A stretch of 64,000 nucleotides of DNA from Heloderma charlesbogerti (Eukaryota; Chordata; Lepidosauria; Squamata; Helodermatidae), in the NCBI GenBank assembly GCA_026122225.1, contig JANEZZ010002205.1, positions 806,001-870,000 on the forward strand. The letters run 5' to 3'. The notes beneath the pieces were generated by a model. That model was not told the origin of the DNA. It searched no databases and saw nothing but the letters and a program-made list of their open reading frames with translations. Positions 22,093-33,411 of the stretch are shown here, piece after piece. A program made the translations under genes and the position numbers. Position 1 is the stretch's first letter. The number at the start of each line of letters is the position of its first letter.

Positions 22093-22388
22093 CAATATAT
22101 TTGCTGGGCACAACTCCAGTTGGCTTAAACCTGTGTCACCAAATACTCCCCTCCACCTACACACCTCATTCGAGCAGATTTGCAGCTTGTAAGAACAGCC
22201 ACCACCTACAAATTAATGTTGGAATTGGGGGAGGAAACAAGTTGCCCACCCCCAATTCCAACGTTGATTGATAGGTGGTGGCTGTTCTTACAGGCTGCAA
22301 ATCTGCTCTAATGAGGAGTGTAGGTGGAGGGGAGTATTTGGTGACACAGGTTTAAGCCAACTGGAGTTGTGCACAGCAAATATTTTCT
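22093..22388. repeat. Long palindrome, about 140-bp arms
   Basis: The left arm (ATATTTGCTGGGCACAACTC...) and right arm (...GAGTTGTGCACAGCAAATAT) pair almost base for base across a centre of roughly 17-20 bp. The centre repeats a GGAAACAA.TTGCCCACCCCC motif that also sits just outside the left arm. It is probably a foldback DNA element. Confidence 0.8.
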
Positions 22389-22430
22389 CCGGACCAGCAG
22401 AACTAGTCTTCCCTGAGCCTAGGAGAGGTC

Positions 22431-22873
22431 TAGGGGTGGACGAAAGTCACTTACCTGTCCTCGAAGGACGTTCGCGGTGGGGGGGAGGCGCTTCGCTGGT
22501 CCCCCCGCGAAGTTCAGGCCGGGGGGGGAGGCTTCCTGCCTCGGCCCGGCCGAAATTCAGGCCGGGGGGAAGGCTTCCCGCCTCGGCCCGGCCGAAATTC
22601 AGGCCGGGGAGGAGGCTTCCCGCCTCGCCCGGCCGCGAACGCGAAAGTTTTTTGTTTTTTTTTAAACGCCCCCTGATAGGCTACGTGACGATTCACGTAG
22701 CCTATCACGGCTAGATCTGCAAAGTCAGCCGTGATAGGCTACGTCAATCGTCACGTAGCCTATCATGGGTGACTTAAAAAAAAAAAAAAAAGCGCGTACG
22801 CTAATGGTGGCCCCCATAGGGAGCCGCCATTCGCGTTCCTTATTTAGTCGCTGTAGTCTACGTAAATGTTTAC
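22431..22873 (+). mobile_element. hAT-like palindrome-module element, truncated
   Basis: It begins TAGGGGTGGACGAAAGTCAC (module B) and carries GC-rich AAATTCAGGCCGGGG repeats and the palindrome TACGTGACGATTCACGTA. It stops abruptly in CTACGTAAATGTTTAC near 22873. It is almost identical to the first half of 23045-23934. Confidence 0.75.
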
Positions 22874-23044
22874 CAAGCAGGCCAAGCAGTGCATTTTTTT
22901 TTCAGTCTTTATGCTGTGGCTCGCTTTTACTCTGTTTCTGTTCTCTTTTAAACTCTTCAGGGTGCTATCCTATGCATGTTCAAACAGAAAAGAGTCCTGC
23001 AAACTCCCAGCATCCCCAGCCAGCCTACAACTGGTGGTCGTAGG

Positions 23045-23934
23045 TAGGAGTGCACGAAAGCCACTTACCTGGTCTCACAGCTTTTTGCGGTGGGGGGGAG
23101 GCGCTTCGCTGCTCTCCCCCCGAAGTTCAGGCCGGGGGGGGGAGGCGCCTCGCCTTGCCCGGCTGCGAAATAAAAAGTAAAAAAAAAAAACGAAATGCCC
23201 CCGTTATAGGCTACGTGACGATTAACGTAGCCTATCACGGCTAGATCTGCAAAGTCAGCCGTGATAGGCTACGTCAATCGTCACATAGCCTATCACGGGT
23301 GACTTTAAAAAAAAAAAAAAAGCGCGTACGCTAATGGCGGCCCCCATAGGGAGCCGCCATTCGCGTTCCTTATTTAGTTGCTGTAGTCTACGTAAATGTT
23401 TACGTAGACTACGGCGAAAATAAGGGCAACGCAAATAGCGTTGCCCTTATTTTCGCCGTAGTCTACGTAATCTTTATGTAGACTACAGCGACCAAATAAG
23501 GAACGGGAATGGCGACTCCCTATGGGGGCCGCCATTATCCGTACACACTTTTTTTTTTTTTTTAAAGTCACCCGTGATAGGCTACATGACGATTCACGTA
23601 GCCTATCATGGCTGACTTTGCAAATCTAGCCGTGATAGGCTACGTTAATCGTCACGTAGCCTATCACGGGGGCGTTTTTTTTTTTACTTTTATTGGAATG
23701 GCGGTGGCGGCAGCCGGTCGAAAGACCGGCTGCCGCCCCTGCCCCTGACGAAGACCCGACGAACCGCCGCCGGGACCCGCCGCCGGGAGGGACATTCGGG
23801 AAAGGTAAGTCCCGTCCGGGGGGGGGGCGGGGGGCGGGGGGGCGGAGAATTTCTCTACGAAACTTCTTCGGGGGGCCAAACACGTTGGCGCTCGGCCCCC
23901 CGAAGTTTCGGGGAGAAATTCTCCGCCAACCCTA
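23045..23934 (+). mobile_element. hAT-like palindrome-module element, 890 bp
   Basis: Module B is at the left end (TAGGAGTGCACGAAAGCC) and module A inverted at the right (GAGAAATTCTCCGCCAACCCTA). The 8-bp duplication GTCGTAGG/GTTGTAGG (23037-23044 and 23935-23942) has one mismatch. The core has at least five palindromes, including CTACGTAAATGTTTACGTAG, and two copies of TGATAGGCTACGT..ACGTAGCCTATCA. It is inserted in a repeat related to 4608-4740. Confidence 0.85.
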
Positions 23935-24128
23935 GTTGTAGGACCGGTTTTCTGTTTAAACATGAATAAGATTGCCCCCTAAAGGTTAGTATCGTATTAT
24001 GTTGTGGTTTGGGGTTTTAACTTCCATGAACTGCCTAGAAAGCTTTGGTGATTGGGCAATATAGAAATGTGGTAAGGAAAACAAATGAATGGATACATAA
24101 AATATCCATTCTTTTTTTTTTTTTTTTT

Positions 24129-24225
24129 TGTGAACTGCCCAGAGAGCTTCGGCTATTGGGCGTTATAGAAATGAAATGAATGAATGAATGAATGAATAAA
24201 TAAATAAATAAATAAAATAAAAAAT
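24129..24225 (+). mobile_element. L2-type LINE 3' terminus
   Basis: GTGAACTGCCCAGAGAGC, then CTTCGGCTATTGGGCG and a GAATGAATAAATAAAT tail. A more diverged copy precedes it at about 24000-24070. Confidence 0.65.
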
Positions 24226-24319
24226 AATTGGAGAGGGGGACACTGATGGCATCTGAGCACAGAGGTTTCATTTAGCTGTCATGGTTAATAGCTGTTGAAC
24301 TGTCCATCATGCAGTTGTT

Positions 24320-24771
24320 TAGGGGTGCAATTCTATGGCCACTGGACAGCAGCTAGATGGCCATAGGATTGGTTGTTTCCCGGAGAACTGCCTTCCCACC
24401 CTCTCCCTTCCACCTCTTAGGTGGGGCAGATCATCCCCGCACTTGGCGCTCATAAGAGAGGTGCGGATCCTCCCCATGCTTGTAAGAGCAGCGTGGAGCG
24501 GGGGGAAAGGGGCGTTCCCGGGGGTGGGGTGGGGCAGGGAGTTTGTAAGTGCCGGGAGAGCACTTTTCATGTGTCGTCCGGCCTCCCCACCCCCGTGCTC
24601 CAACGTCCTGCAGCCAGACTGCCAAAACTGGCTGTCTAGCTGCAAATGCAAGCTGGGTGGAGTGCGGAAGAGATGATCCCATCTGCGCTCCTCCTGCTGT
24701 GCATTGGATAGGCGTAGGCGGTCACCTCCGAGTTCAGAGGCGGCCATCTATCCGCATGTGAGCACTCCCTA
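24320..24771. mobile_element. MITE-like repeat related to 17396-17580
   Basis: It starts TTAGGGGTGCAATTCTATGG and ends GAGCACTCCCTAA. The interior shares GCTGTCTAGCTGCAAATGCA with the element at 17396-17580. Borders are approximate. Confidence 0.45.
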
Positions 24772-25325
24772 AAAACTTTTTTTAAAAAAACAACTTCTAA
24801 GGGCCAATCTCCTGTCAATTTTAATTTATGTTGAAAGCAGGCACAGAGGTCCTTAATTACATCAGACTGCAGTCCGGGGGGGCAGGGGAAATTAATCTGT
24901 CTCTCTCACACCATTTTCTAGATCTGGGTCTAGATCTCTTCTAAGCTGCTGTTTGGCCCCCTGTGTGTTTGTGTCAAACTAAACTTAGGAGTTTTCCTCC
25001 GCAGATCAACTTGCAGGTTCAGGAGGGGATGATTTTAATCAGGAAAATGAAGTGAGGGGACGGGGGTTAACTTTTCCCCCCAGCATCATGATCCAGGTCT
25101 CATTTGCCCCTCCCACACCACTGCTACAGATATTATTTTAAAAGCAAACAAATTTGGGAGAGCCTATTCATGGAGCCTGTCATGTCATGTCTGGTTGTGT
25201 ACTGAGTGTCTTTCCTTCTCTAGAGCAGGGTAAAAAAAGGACCTTTTTCTTGTCGAGGTCCATAACTGGTAACTGGCAATGATCTAGGCAGTGGAGTATT
25301 TTATTTTTAACAAGCGAGTTCAGTG
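24772..25325. other. Unassigned stretch
   Basis: No gene or named repeat was recognised. Confidence 0.4.
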
Positions 25326-25451
25326 TTCCCCAACCTGGTGTCCTCCAGATGTTTTGGACTGTAGCTGCCAGCATTCCTGACCATTGCCCATGCTGGCTGA
25401 GGTTGATGGGGATTGAAGTCCAAAATGCCTGGAGGGTACCAGGTTGGGGAA
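25326..25451. mobile_element. Small palindromic MITE
   Basis: TTCCCCAACCTGGTGTCCTC and its near-complement GGAGGGTACCAGGTTGGGGAA form the ends, and the whole 126 bp folds back on itself. The family also occurs at 7875-7959 and 18077-18188. Confidence 0.75.
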
Positions 25452-25532
25452 AGGTTGTTCTAGGTCCACTAATAGTGCAGTACTATGTATCTCTTCTCAG
25501 AAGTAAGTCGTATTGAGTACAACAGTACTTAG

Positions 25533-27860
25533 AATCATAGAATCATAGGGTTGGAAGGGGCCTACAAGACCATCGAATCCAACCTCCTGCTCGGTGCAGG
25601 AATCCAAGTCAGAGCATCCCTGACAGATGGCTTTCCAGCCTCGTCTTGAATGCCTTCAGTGTGGGAGAGCCCACCACCTCCCTAGGTCATGGGTTCCATT
25701 GTTGTATTGCTCCAAGAGTCAGGAAGTTTTTTCCTGATGTTCAGCCGGAATCTGGCTTCCTGTCACTTGAGCCCATGAGTCTGTGTCCTGCACTCTGGGA
25801 TGATCGAGAAGAGATCCTGGCCTTCCTCTCTGTGACAACCTTTCAAGTACTTGAAGAGCGCTATCCTGTCTCCCCCCAGTCTTCTCTTCTCAAGGCTAAA
25901 CATGCCCAGTTCTTTCAGCCTCTACTCACAGGGCTTTGTTTCCAGTCCCCTGATCATCTTCGTTATCCTCCACTGAACCCTCTCCAGTTTGTCTGCCTCC
26001 TTCTTCAAGTGTGGCGCCCAGAACTGGACACAGTACTCAAGATGAGGCCTAACCAGTGCTGAGTAGAGGGGGACTAGTACTTCATGTGATTTGGAAGCTA
26101 TACTTCTATTAATGTAGCCCAAAAGAGCATTTGCCTTTTTTGCAGCCACATCACATGGTTGGCTCATATTCAGCTTGTGATCGACAACAATTCCAAGATC
26201 CTTCTCACTTGTAGTATTGTTGAGCCAGGTATCCCCCATCTTGTAACTATGCATTTGGTTTCTTTTTCCTAGGTGCAGAACTTGGCATTTATCCCTATTA
26301 AATTTCATTCTGTTATTTTATGGCCAGCGCTCCAGTCTATCAAGATCGCTTTGAATTTTGTTTCCGTCTTCCAAAGTATTAGCTATCCTGCCCAATTTTG
26401 TGTCATCTGCAAATTTGATCAGCATTCCCTGCACCTCCTCATCCAAGTCATTAATAAAAATGTTGATGAGCAGTGACCCCAGGACTGAGCCCTGCGGTAC
26501 CCTGCTTGTTACCTCTCCCCAGTTTGAGAAGATCCCATTGATAAGCATTCTTTGAGTCTGATTCTGTAGCCAACTGTGGATCTACCCGATCGTTGTTTCA
26601 TCTAGCCCACTTTGAGCCAGTTTGCTCATCAGGATATCATGGGGCACTTTGTCGAAAGCTTTGCTGAAGTCGAGGTATATGATGTCTACAGCGTTACCAC
26701 AGTCCACAAGAGAGGTGACTTGATCAAAAAATGAGATCAGATTCATCTGGCAGGACTTGTTTTTGACAAATCCATGTTGGCTTCGAGTAATCACGGCATT
26801 GTTTTCAAGGTGCTTACAGATGGATTGCTTTATCATCTGCTCCAGAATTTTCCCAGGGATTGATGTCAGACTGTCTGGTCTGTAGTTCCCAGGTTCCTCC
26901 TTTTTACCTTTGTTGAAGATAGGGACCACATTAGCCCTCCTCCAGTCATCTGGCACTTCCCCCGTCCTCCATGATTTCTCAAAGAGAATAGACAGCGGTT
27001 CTGAGAGTTCTTCTGCCAGTTCCTTTATTACTCTAGGGTGCAGTTCATCTGGCCCTGGAGATTTTTACTCATTCAAAGTCGTTAGGTGTTCCTTGACCAT
27101 ATGGCTATTGATCTCAAGCTGCAATCCTGCCCCTTCAGCCTGTACTTCGCCTTTGCCAGGGGGGCCATAGACCCTCTTTTGGGAGAAGACTGAGCCAAAG
27201 TAGGAATTGAGCACCTCTGCCTTTTCTTTGTCATCTGTTATCATTTTGCCATCCTTATTTAATAGCTGAACAACCATTTCTTTCCTCTGCCTTTTACTAT
27301 GCACGAATCTGAAGAAAGCCTTTTTGTTGCTTTTAGCCTCCCTCGCTAACCTCAGCTCGATCTCAGCTTTAGCCTTCCTGACGCCATCCCTGCAATTCTG
27401 TGCTACCTGCCTGTATTCTTCCTTTGTTGCTTGGCCTTCCTTCCACTTCCTGTATGTGTCCTTTTTTGTTTTCAGGTCATCTCTAAGCTTTTTATGAAGC
27501 CACGTTGGCTTCTTCTGTTGTCTTCCACCTTTTCTTCTTGTTGGAATTGTTTGTAATTGTGCCTTGAGAATTGTTTGTAATTGTGCCTTTTCTAAAAGCT
27601 TCCACCCATCTTGGATTCCTTTTCTCGTTAGGGTTGCTTGCCATGGGACATTGCATTGTCCTTGAACACCGATCATTGTTCTGAGTTTATTAAAATCAGC
27701 TTTCCTAAAATCCTGGGTACCGGTTTGACTACACTCGGCTTTTGCTTTCTTTAGAACCAAGAACTCAAATACAACATGGTCACTTTCCCCCCAAGTTGTG
27801 GGAGACTCCTTGCTGCATGGGACTGAAACCCAAGTATATTGCAAAAACCCTTGGACTTGC
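25533..27860 (-). pseudogene. CR1 LINE: C-terminal EN, linker, RT and 3' UTR
   Basis: Read leftwards, a single frame holds an EN-end motif (WGESDHV), a lysine-rich linker (KKPTWLHKKLRDDLKTKK), and RT with PDDWRRANVVPIF, FSKAFDKVPH, VPQGSVLG and FADDTKLG, then the C-terminal SALVRPHLEYCVQFWAPH and EKRRLRGD. That frame stays the same from 27.8 to 25.9 kb, broken only by stops at 27065-27067, 26582-26584, 26318-26320 and 25922-25924. The 3' UTR ends at the CR1 terminal repeat at 25533. The 5' endonuclease is largely missing and the 5' border is uncertain. It cannot encode an active protein. Confidence 0.88.
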
Positions 27861-28619
27861 CAGGTATGCTGTATCCCAGGAGGATGGATTAGAGATGTTA
27901 GTGAAGGGTTGCCTACAGTCATAAAACCCTGGGTGGTCTCAGACAGTATATGTGCCAGGTTGAGCTCTTCATCTGAGGAGTCATTCCGGCTGCTGTCAGG
28001 GACAGACATGACACAGAATTTCCATGGAGCCTGTGAGGGTTTTTCAGTCTCCAGCCGTATCTCTAAGGAGTGTCGTAACATCTCCATTTCTTCAGGAAAA
28101 GCCTCTGCCGCCCCAGCAGTAGGGAGGAAATGGGGTGCGTTGGCACATCTTTCTTCCTTGCATCCCTCCTTGTCGCCATCAGGTGACAACTGATTAAAAT
28201 AAAATCCAGAAGCACAAAGAAAGGGAGAATAGTTTCCCAGGAGTGAGAACAAGAAAGTCAGGCAATTACTATCATAATGAGGCAGAAGATGCAAGAGCAG
28301 GCCAAGACCTGTCTGACTATGTTGCCATTTTAACCTTTACATCAGCTCCTTAACATACTTGAACCCTATTCCCAAGGTGGAAAAAAGTAGCGCCACAAGT
28401 TACACCACTAGCAGGATCAAAGATGCTCTAATGCATTGGATGACCATGTGGAGGTGTATCTAATACAAAAGAATATTTTCATCAACCAGCTTGCAATCTC
28501 AGGGAGGGATCTACAGAAGGCAGGCTATAGAAAACTAAGCAGACACCTCTGTTCAGTCACCTAGCAAGCAGTGTTGTCTGCATCTTCCACCTTTGGCTTC
28601 TTCCTTTTGGAAAGGTGAA
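27861..28619. other. Upstream region of the AADACL gene
   Basis: No clear repeat is identified. The minus-strand frame extends to 28294 but I see no known domain beyond the CR1 part. The promoter and 5' UTR of the AADACL gene should lie in the right part of this interval, but no TATA or other element is obvious. Confidence 0.35.
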
Positions 28620-28796
28620 ATGGAGCTTCTTTATGCCATCTTTCTCGGAGCAGCAAGAGTTATTGCCCTCGCTTCTTTCTTGCTGCTCTCCTGGGCCTTT
28701 TATTATGATCTCTCCAGGACAACTATTCCCTCTGGATTTGACCAGCCATTAAAGCTTCGAGTTCTTCACTGGGGATGTGTTATGATGTTCACTTTG
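28620..28796 (+). CDS. AADACL4: AADACL4-like hydrolase, exon 1
   Basis: This exon encodes residues 1-59 of an arylacetamide deacetylase-family serine hydrolase (HSL clan, ER type II membrane protein). The ATG at 28620 is preceded by GTGAA and followed by G. Residues 3-30 are a hydrophobic signal anchor, followed by DLSRTTIPSG and QPLKLRVLH, which correspond to the family's D.P..L.HP.KLR.LH segment. The exon ends at TTG|GTAAGT in phase 0. Together with 35048-35264, 41469-41532 and 50093-50867 it gives a continuous 1233-nt CDS (410 residues plus stop), close to the usual size of about 400-407. AADACL3 and AADACL4 are similar, and a squamate lineage-specific copy is possible, so the family is firmer than the exact symbol. 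Confidence 0.85.
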
Positions 28797-29044
28797 GTAA
28801 GTTTGCCATCCCTAGCTTGAGGGAAATCGGGGTGTTTGGGTTGAAACTTGGAAAAGCCAAAATGGAAGCTTCTTTGTGACTTATTTGAACCAATCACATG
28901 CACTTCACTCCATTCATATCAATAAGGATGAGAGGGATGAGCATTTCGTAGTTTATCGAGGATAAAAGGGAATAAAGGATAAAAGGGCAGGAATCAGGAA
29001 AGCAAAGATCATGAAACAGGAAGATGGAGTAATATCCATTCCAT

Positions 29045-29387
29045 CTGTCTTTCTCAGCTTGTCAGGTAGCTTTCATTCCATTGTCTGTCCATTGACAGAG
29101 TTGGACATTTTTTTTTTCGCATTTGCGCAAAGTCACACATGCAAAAATGTGTAAATCCCACCCCCCAGTGTGCAAATTCCCCCAAATGTGCATTTTCATG
29201 CTTTAGCCTATCGGGGAAATGCACATTTTTAGCTTTTAAAAAAATTTTGGGCGTATTTTTCTATGAGGAAATTTGCACACAATTTAGGAAAGTTAGAAAA
29301 CCAGTCTGCTGTGCAATCCATGGGTCTGATTCATGAAAATCTGAACTCATTTTGTTCCATTGTGGATTTCTTCAACATCCCTAGTTA
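29045..29387. mobile_element. MITE ending CATCCCTA, AADACL intron 1
   Basis: The right end TTCAACATCCCTA and interior (AAATGTGCATTTTCATGC, AAATGCACATTTTTAGC) correspond, inverted, to the elements at 14279 and 48306. The left border is approximate and no target duplication was confirmed. Confidence 0.5.
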
Positions 29388-29559
29388 AGAGGCCATCTAG
29401 GCCTGTGCTATCAAATTTTATTAGTTCCTGAAGATGGATCCCCCCACCCCCTTAACATTTTGGGCTCAAATAATATTTAGGCACTCTCTGAAAATTTTGT
29501 CTCTCATGTTTGTTTGCCATTATCAAAGACAATGGAGGCATTATTTTCATTCTATAGAG

Positions 29560-29563
<4 letters not shown>

Positions 29564-29590
<27 letters not shown>
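29564..29590. repeat. (CA)n microsatellite
   Basis: An uninterrupted CA run. Confidence 0.95.
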
Positions 29591-29593
<3 letters not shown>

Positions 29594-29639
29594 AAGTCTT
29601 TGGACCAGCTCTCTTCATACGTTTTTGGGGCTGGGATAG

Positions 29640-29775
29640 GGCAAAACAACCATGGTAAAGACCCGTTGTAAACCTCCATCCAAAGTAGTTGGTTTCCCAA
29701 CCCACAGTATCACCATCTCGTCTGGATTAAGTTTCAGTTTATTCATCCTCATCCATCCCGAAACAGCCTCCAGAC
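29640..29775 (-). mobile_element. L2 LINE RT fragment
   Basis: The minus strand encodes WMRMNKLKLNPDE followed by VGKPTT, the conserved L2 segment after the RT catalytic motif (compare the 58.5-kb copy). It abuts a family-1 hAT element at 29776. Confidence 0.7.
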
Positions 29776-30213
29776 TAGGGATGTCAGAGAATTTCGCCAC
29801 GAATCTCGGGGAGGCCGAATGCCAGTGCATTCGGGCCCCTGAAATCAGTGGTGGAACGGTCTGCCACCCCACTCCCCTGGGATGGGACTTACCTTGGGCG
29901 GATCTTCCTGGCAACGGTGGCTCTGGTGGCGGTTTGGCCGCCGCCGCCATTTCCAGTTAAAAAAAACAAAAAACAAAAAAACGTGATAGGCTACGTAAAG
30001 ATTTACATAGCCTATCATGGCTAGATTTTCAAAAAACACTGTGATAGGCTACATAAATGTTTACGTAGCCTATCACGGCTGATTTAAAAGAAAAAAAAAC
30101 ACGCGTGTACGCAAATGGCGGCGCCCATGGGCACCGCCATTTGCGTTCCTTATTTTGGCATGTCTTAGTCTACGTAAACATTTACGTAGACTAAGACAGC
30201 GAAAATAAGGGGA
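29776..30213 (+). mobile_element. hAT-like palindrome-module element, right-truncated
   Basis: It starts TAGGGATGTCAGAGAATTTC with module A. Inside are palindromes TACGTAAAGATTTACATA, TACATAAATGTTTACGTA and CTACGTAAACATTTACGTAG. It ends at the BovB insertion near 30214, so its right terminus is lost or displaced. Confidence 0.8.
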
Positions 30214-32029
30214 AGATATACCCAAATGAATGCAGATTTCTAGAGAATAGCAAGGAGAGACAAGAAGGCCTTCTTAAATGAACAATGCAAAGAAATCAAG
30301 GGAAACAATAGAATGGGAAAGACTAGAGATCTCTTCAAGAAAATCGGAGATATCAAGGGAACGTTTTGTGCAAAGATGGGCACGATAAAGGACAAAGAAG
30401 GCAGGGACCTAACAGAAGCAGATGAGATTAAGAAGAGGTGGCAAGAATACACAGAAGAACTATACAGGAAAGCTCTGAATGTCCCTGATAGCCATGATAG
30501 TGCGGTCACTGAACTTGAGCCGGACATCCTCGAGAGTGAAGTCAAGTGGGCCTTAGGAAGCATTACTAACAACAAAGCTAGCGGAGATGACCGTATTCCA
30601 GCTGAGCTATTGAAGATCCTAAAAGATGATGCTATTAAAGTGCTGCATTCAATATGCCAACAAATTTGGAACACTCAACAATGGCCACAAGACTGGAAAA
30701 GGTCAGTTTACATTCCAATTCCAAAGAAGGGCAACGCCAAAGAGTGTTCGAACTACCGTACAATTGCGCTCATTTCACATGCCAGCAAGGTGATGCTCAA
30801 AATCCTACAAGCTAGGCTTCAGCAGTATGTGAACCGGGAACTACCGGAAGTACAAGCTGGGTTCCGAAGAGGCAGAGGAACTAGAGATCAAATCGCCAAC
30901 ATTTGCTGGATCATGGAGAAAGCAAGAGAATTCCAGAAAAAATGTATATTTCTGCTTCATTGGCTACGCTAAAGCCTTTGATTGTGTGGATCACAACAAA
31001 CTGTGGAAAATTCTTAAAGAGATGGGAGTACCAGACCACCTTACCTGTCTCCTGAGAAACCTGTACGAGGGACAAGAAGCAACAGTAATAACTGGACATG
31101 GAACAACCGATTGGTTCAAATTTGGGAAAGGAGTACAACAAGGCTGTATATTGTTGCCCTGCTTATTTAATTTATATGCAGAGTACATCATGAGAAACGC
31201 CGGGTTGGATGAATCACAGGTTGGAATTAAGATTGCCGGGAGAATTATCAACCTCATATACACAGATGATACCACCCTAATGGCAGAAAGCGAAGAGGAT
31301 CTAAAGAGCCTCTTGTTGAGGGTGAAAGTGGAGAATGCAAAAGCTGGTTTGAAACTCAACATTCAAAAAACGAAGATCATGGCATCTGGCCCCATCACTT
31401 CCTGGCATGTAGAAGGGGAAGAAGTGGAAGCAGTGACAGATTTTACTTTCTTGGGCTCCAAGATCACCGCAGACGGTGACTGTAGCCATGAAATTAAAAG
31501 ACGCTTGCTCCTTGGGAGGAAAGCTATGGCAAACCTAGACAGCATAGTAAGAAGCAGAGACATCACCTTGCCGACAAAGGTCCATCTAATCAAAGCTATG
31601 GTTTTCCCAGTGGCAACATATGGCTGTGAGAGCTGGACTACAAGGAAGGCTGAGTGCCGAAGAATTGATGCTTTCGAACTGTGGTGTTGGAGAAGACCCT
31701 TACAAGTCCCCTGGACTGCAAGGAGGTCAAATCAGTCAATCCTAAAGGAAATCAACCCTGAGTGCTCATTGGAAGGACAGATACTGAAGCTCAAATATTT
31801 GGCCACCTAATGCGAAGAGAAGACTCACTGGAAAAGCCCCTGATGCTGGGAAAGATTGAAGGCAAAAGGAGAAGGGGACGGTAGAGGATGAGATGGCTAG
31901 ATAGCATCACCGATGCAATGAATATGAACTGGAGCATGCTCTGGGAGAGAGTGGAGGACAGGAAGGCCTGGTGTGCTCTGGTCCATGGGGTCACGAAGAG
32001 TTGGACACGACTTAATGACTGAACAACAA
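30214..32029 (+). pseudogene. RTE-BovB LINE, RT and 3' end, AADACL intron 1
   Basis: About 1.8 kb of BovB. The first frame (to about 30960) has NNKASGDDRIPAELLK and SNYRTIALISH. After a frameshift at about 30955-30985 the second frame holds AKAFDCVDHNKLWKI, the RT catalytic region, GDCSHEIKRRLLLGRKA and WTARRSNQSILKEINP. A small deletion near 31800 ends that frame. The catalytic motif reads YTDDTT (about 31257-31274) rather than the usual YADDT, as in the 42-kb copy. It ends in the BovB tail with AACAACAAC at 32029. It lacks endonuclease and is inactive. RTE-BovB is well known for transfer between squamates and ruminants. Confidence 0.92.
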
Positions 32030-32550
32030 CAACGTGTTTTCTTATTGCTGTGAGCTGCCTTGGGAGGGCTTCTGTCCTGAAAGGCGGCCAAGGAATATTT
32101 TTAAATAAATAAATAAATATAACCATGTGGATAAATGTGCATCCCCCAAGAATGACCATAATCTTATGAGTCATGAAAAAGAAGTTTGCATTTTAATCCT
32201 GAAATTGCATTTTTTCACTTCTGAAATTATTCCACAGTCCACACTTGGGCTTTTCTGCAATGCCCCAATCCCAACTCCTTTTTGCTTTTTTTTGGTTTTT
32301 GTTTAATGCAACATCCAACCTGAAGAAGAGTCCTACAAAGCTTGCTGACTATTTTGTAACTTTTTGGTTGGTCCTGATAAAGGTGTTATCCTATTGATGT
32401 TTTGATTCTTTTATTCTAATGGACCAGCGTGACTGCCAAGTGTTTCATAGGCACTTTAACATTTTATTTTTTGGCTTTTTTCACTGCAAACTCATGAACA
32501 GTCTTCCGAAAGTCCATTTCTCTTCCAAGTTAATACTCAGTAGATAAAAC

Positions 32551-33168
32551 TGTTAGGTGGCGTAACTGTTCCTGCGCCCCTGTGAAGGTCTGAGGCCTAC
32601 AGAGGCAAAGGGGAAAAGGTCAGGGTTAGAGGCCTGGAGTTTTCTGTTGGGAAGGGCTAACCCTGAGAGGAGTAGTTTCATTTCTCCGTTTAAGTGTCAG
32701 TTTCATTTCTCCACTTAAGTTTCATTTCTTCAGGTTTGAAGCAGTACTTTTGGTTTTGAGGGAGGAGGGTATATAAAGAAAGCAAGAGAGCCAGTAAAAG
32801 CAGAGACAGTCAGATCCTGAAGTGAGAGCAGAGTTTGAAGAGTGAGAAGGAAGAAGCTGCCTAGAAAAGTCCAAGGACAGCTAGGGTAAAGGAACTTGCA
32901 TTTTGCAACTTTTATTTTCTTTTAATGCCTCAACTGTATTGTGTAAATACTTTTTGTTGTGATCGGCTTGTTTTAATTCACCAGTAAACTGTTGTGGTTA
33001 AACCCTGTGTCTAGAGTGTCAGTCACCCCCCAGTCTACAGCCTAAACCCCATGTTACTGGGAAGGGGAAGGTAAAAGAAGGAAAGTGGGACTCTTAAGGA
33101 GGCAAGAGATCCTTAAGGAGTTGCTCAGGGGGTCCAGGTCATAGGTAGAACTGTGACACCCCCTAACA
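32551..33168 (+). mobile_element. Solo LTR (retrotransposon), AADACL intron 1
   Basis: The 618-bp unit begins TGTTAGG and ends CCTAACA (TG...CA with short inverted ends). It has a TATA box GGGTATATAAAG at 32770-32777 and a plausible R/U5 region (CAGTAAACTGTTGTGG). No internal coding region is attached, so it is a solo LTR. I could not see a matching 5-bp duplication, and the superfamily (Gypsy or ERV) is undecided. Confidence 0.65.
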
Positions 33169-33411
33169 GAATGCCTGCAGTTGTTGATGTGTGCGGAAAC
33201 TTGTTTCCTACAGTAACTGGCAGTGTGGAAAAAAGAAGTATGGCAATGCACACTTCATAGAAAGTTACTTGGAGTTTTTTTTTTAAAAAAATCTCATTTA
33301 ATAATGCAAGTAGGGCTAGTTCATACTTTCTTCAAAAGTAGACTTGATTTTTTCCATCAGACACAACCTTTCACATGGCAGTACGGTATGTGTGTGTGAA
33401 CAAGACAGATA

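Noticed and set aside
28593..28619. An upstream start for AADACL exon 1 at 28593
   Set aside because: The codon there is TTG; the first ATG in frame is 28620 and it gives a family-typical N-terminus.
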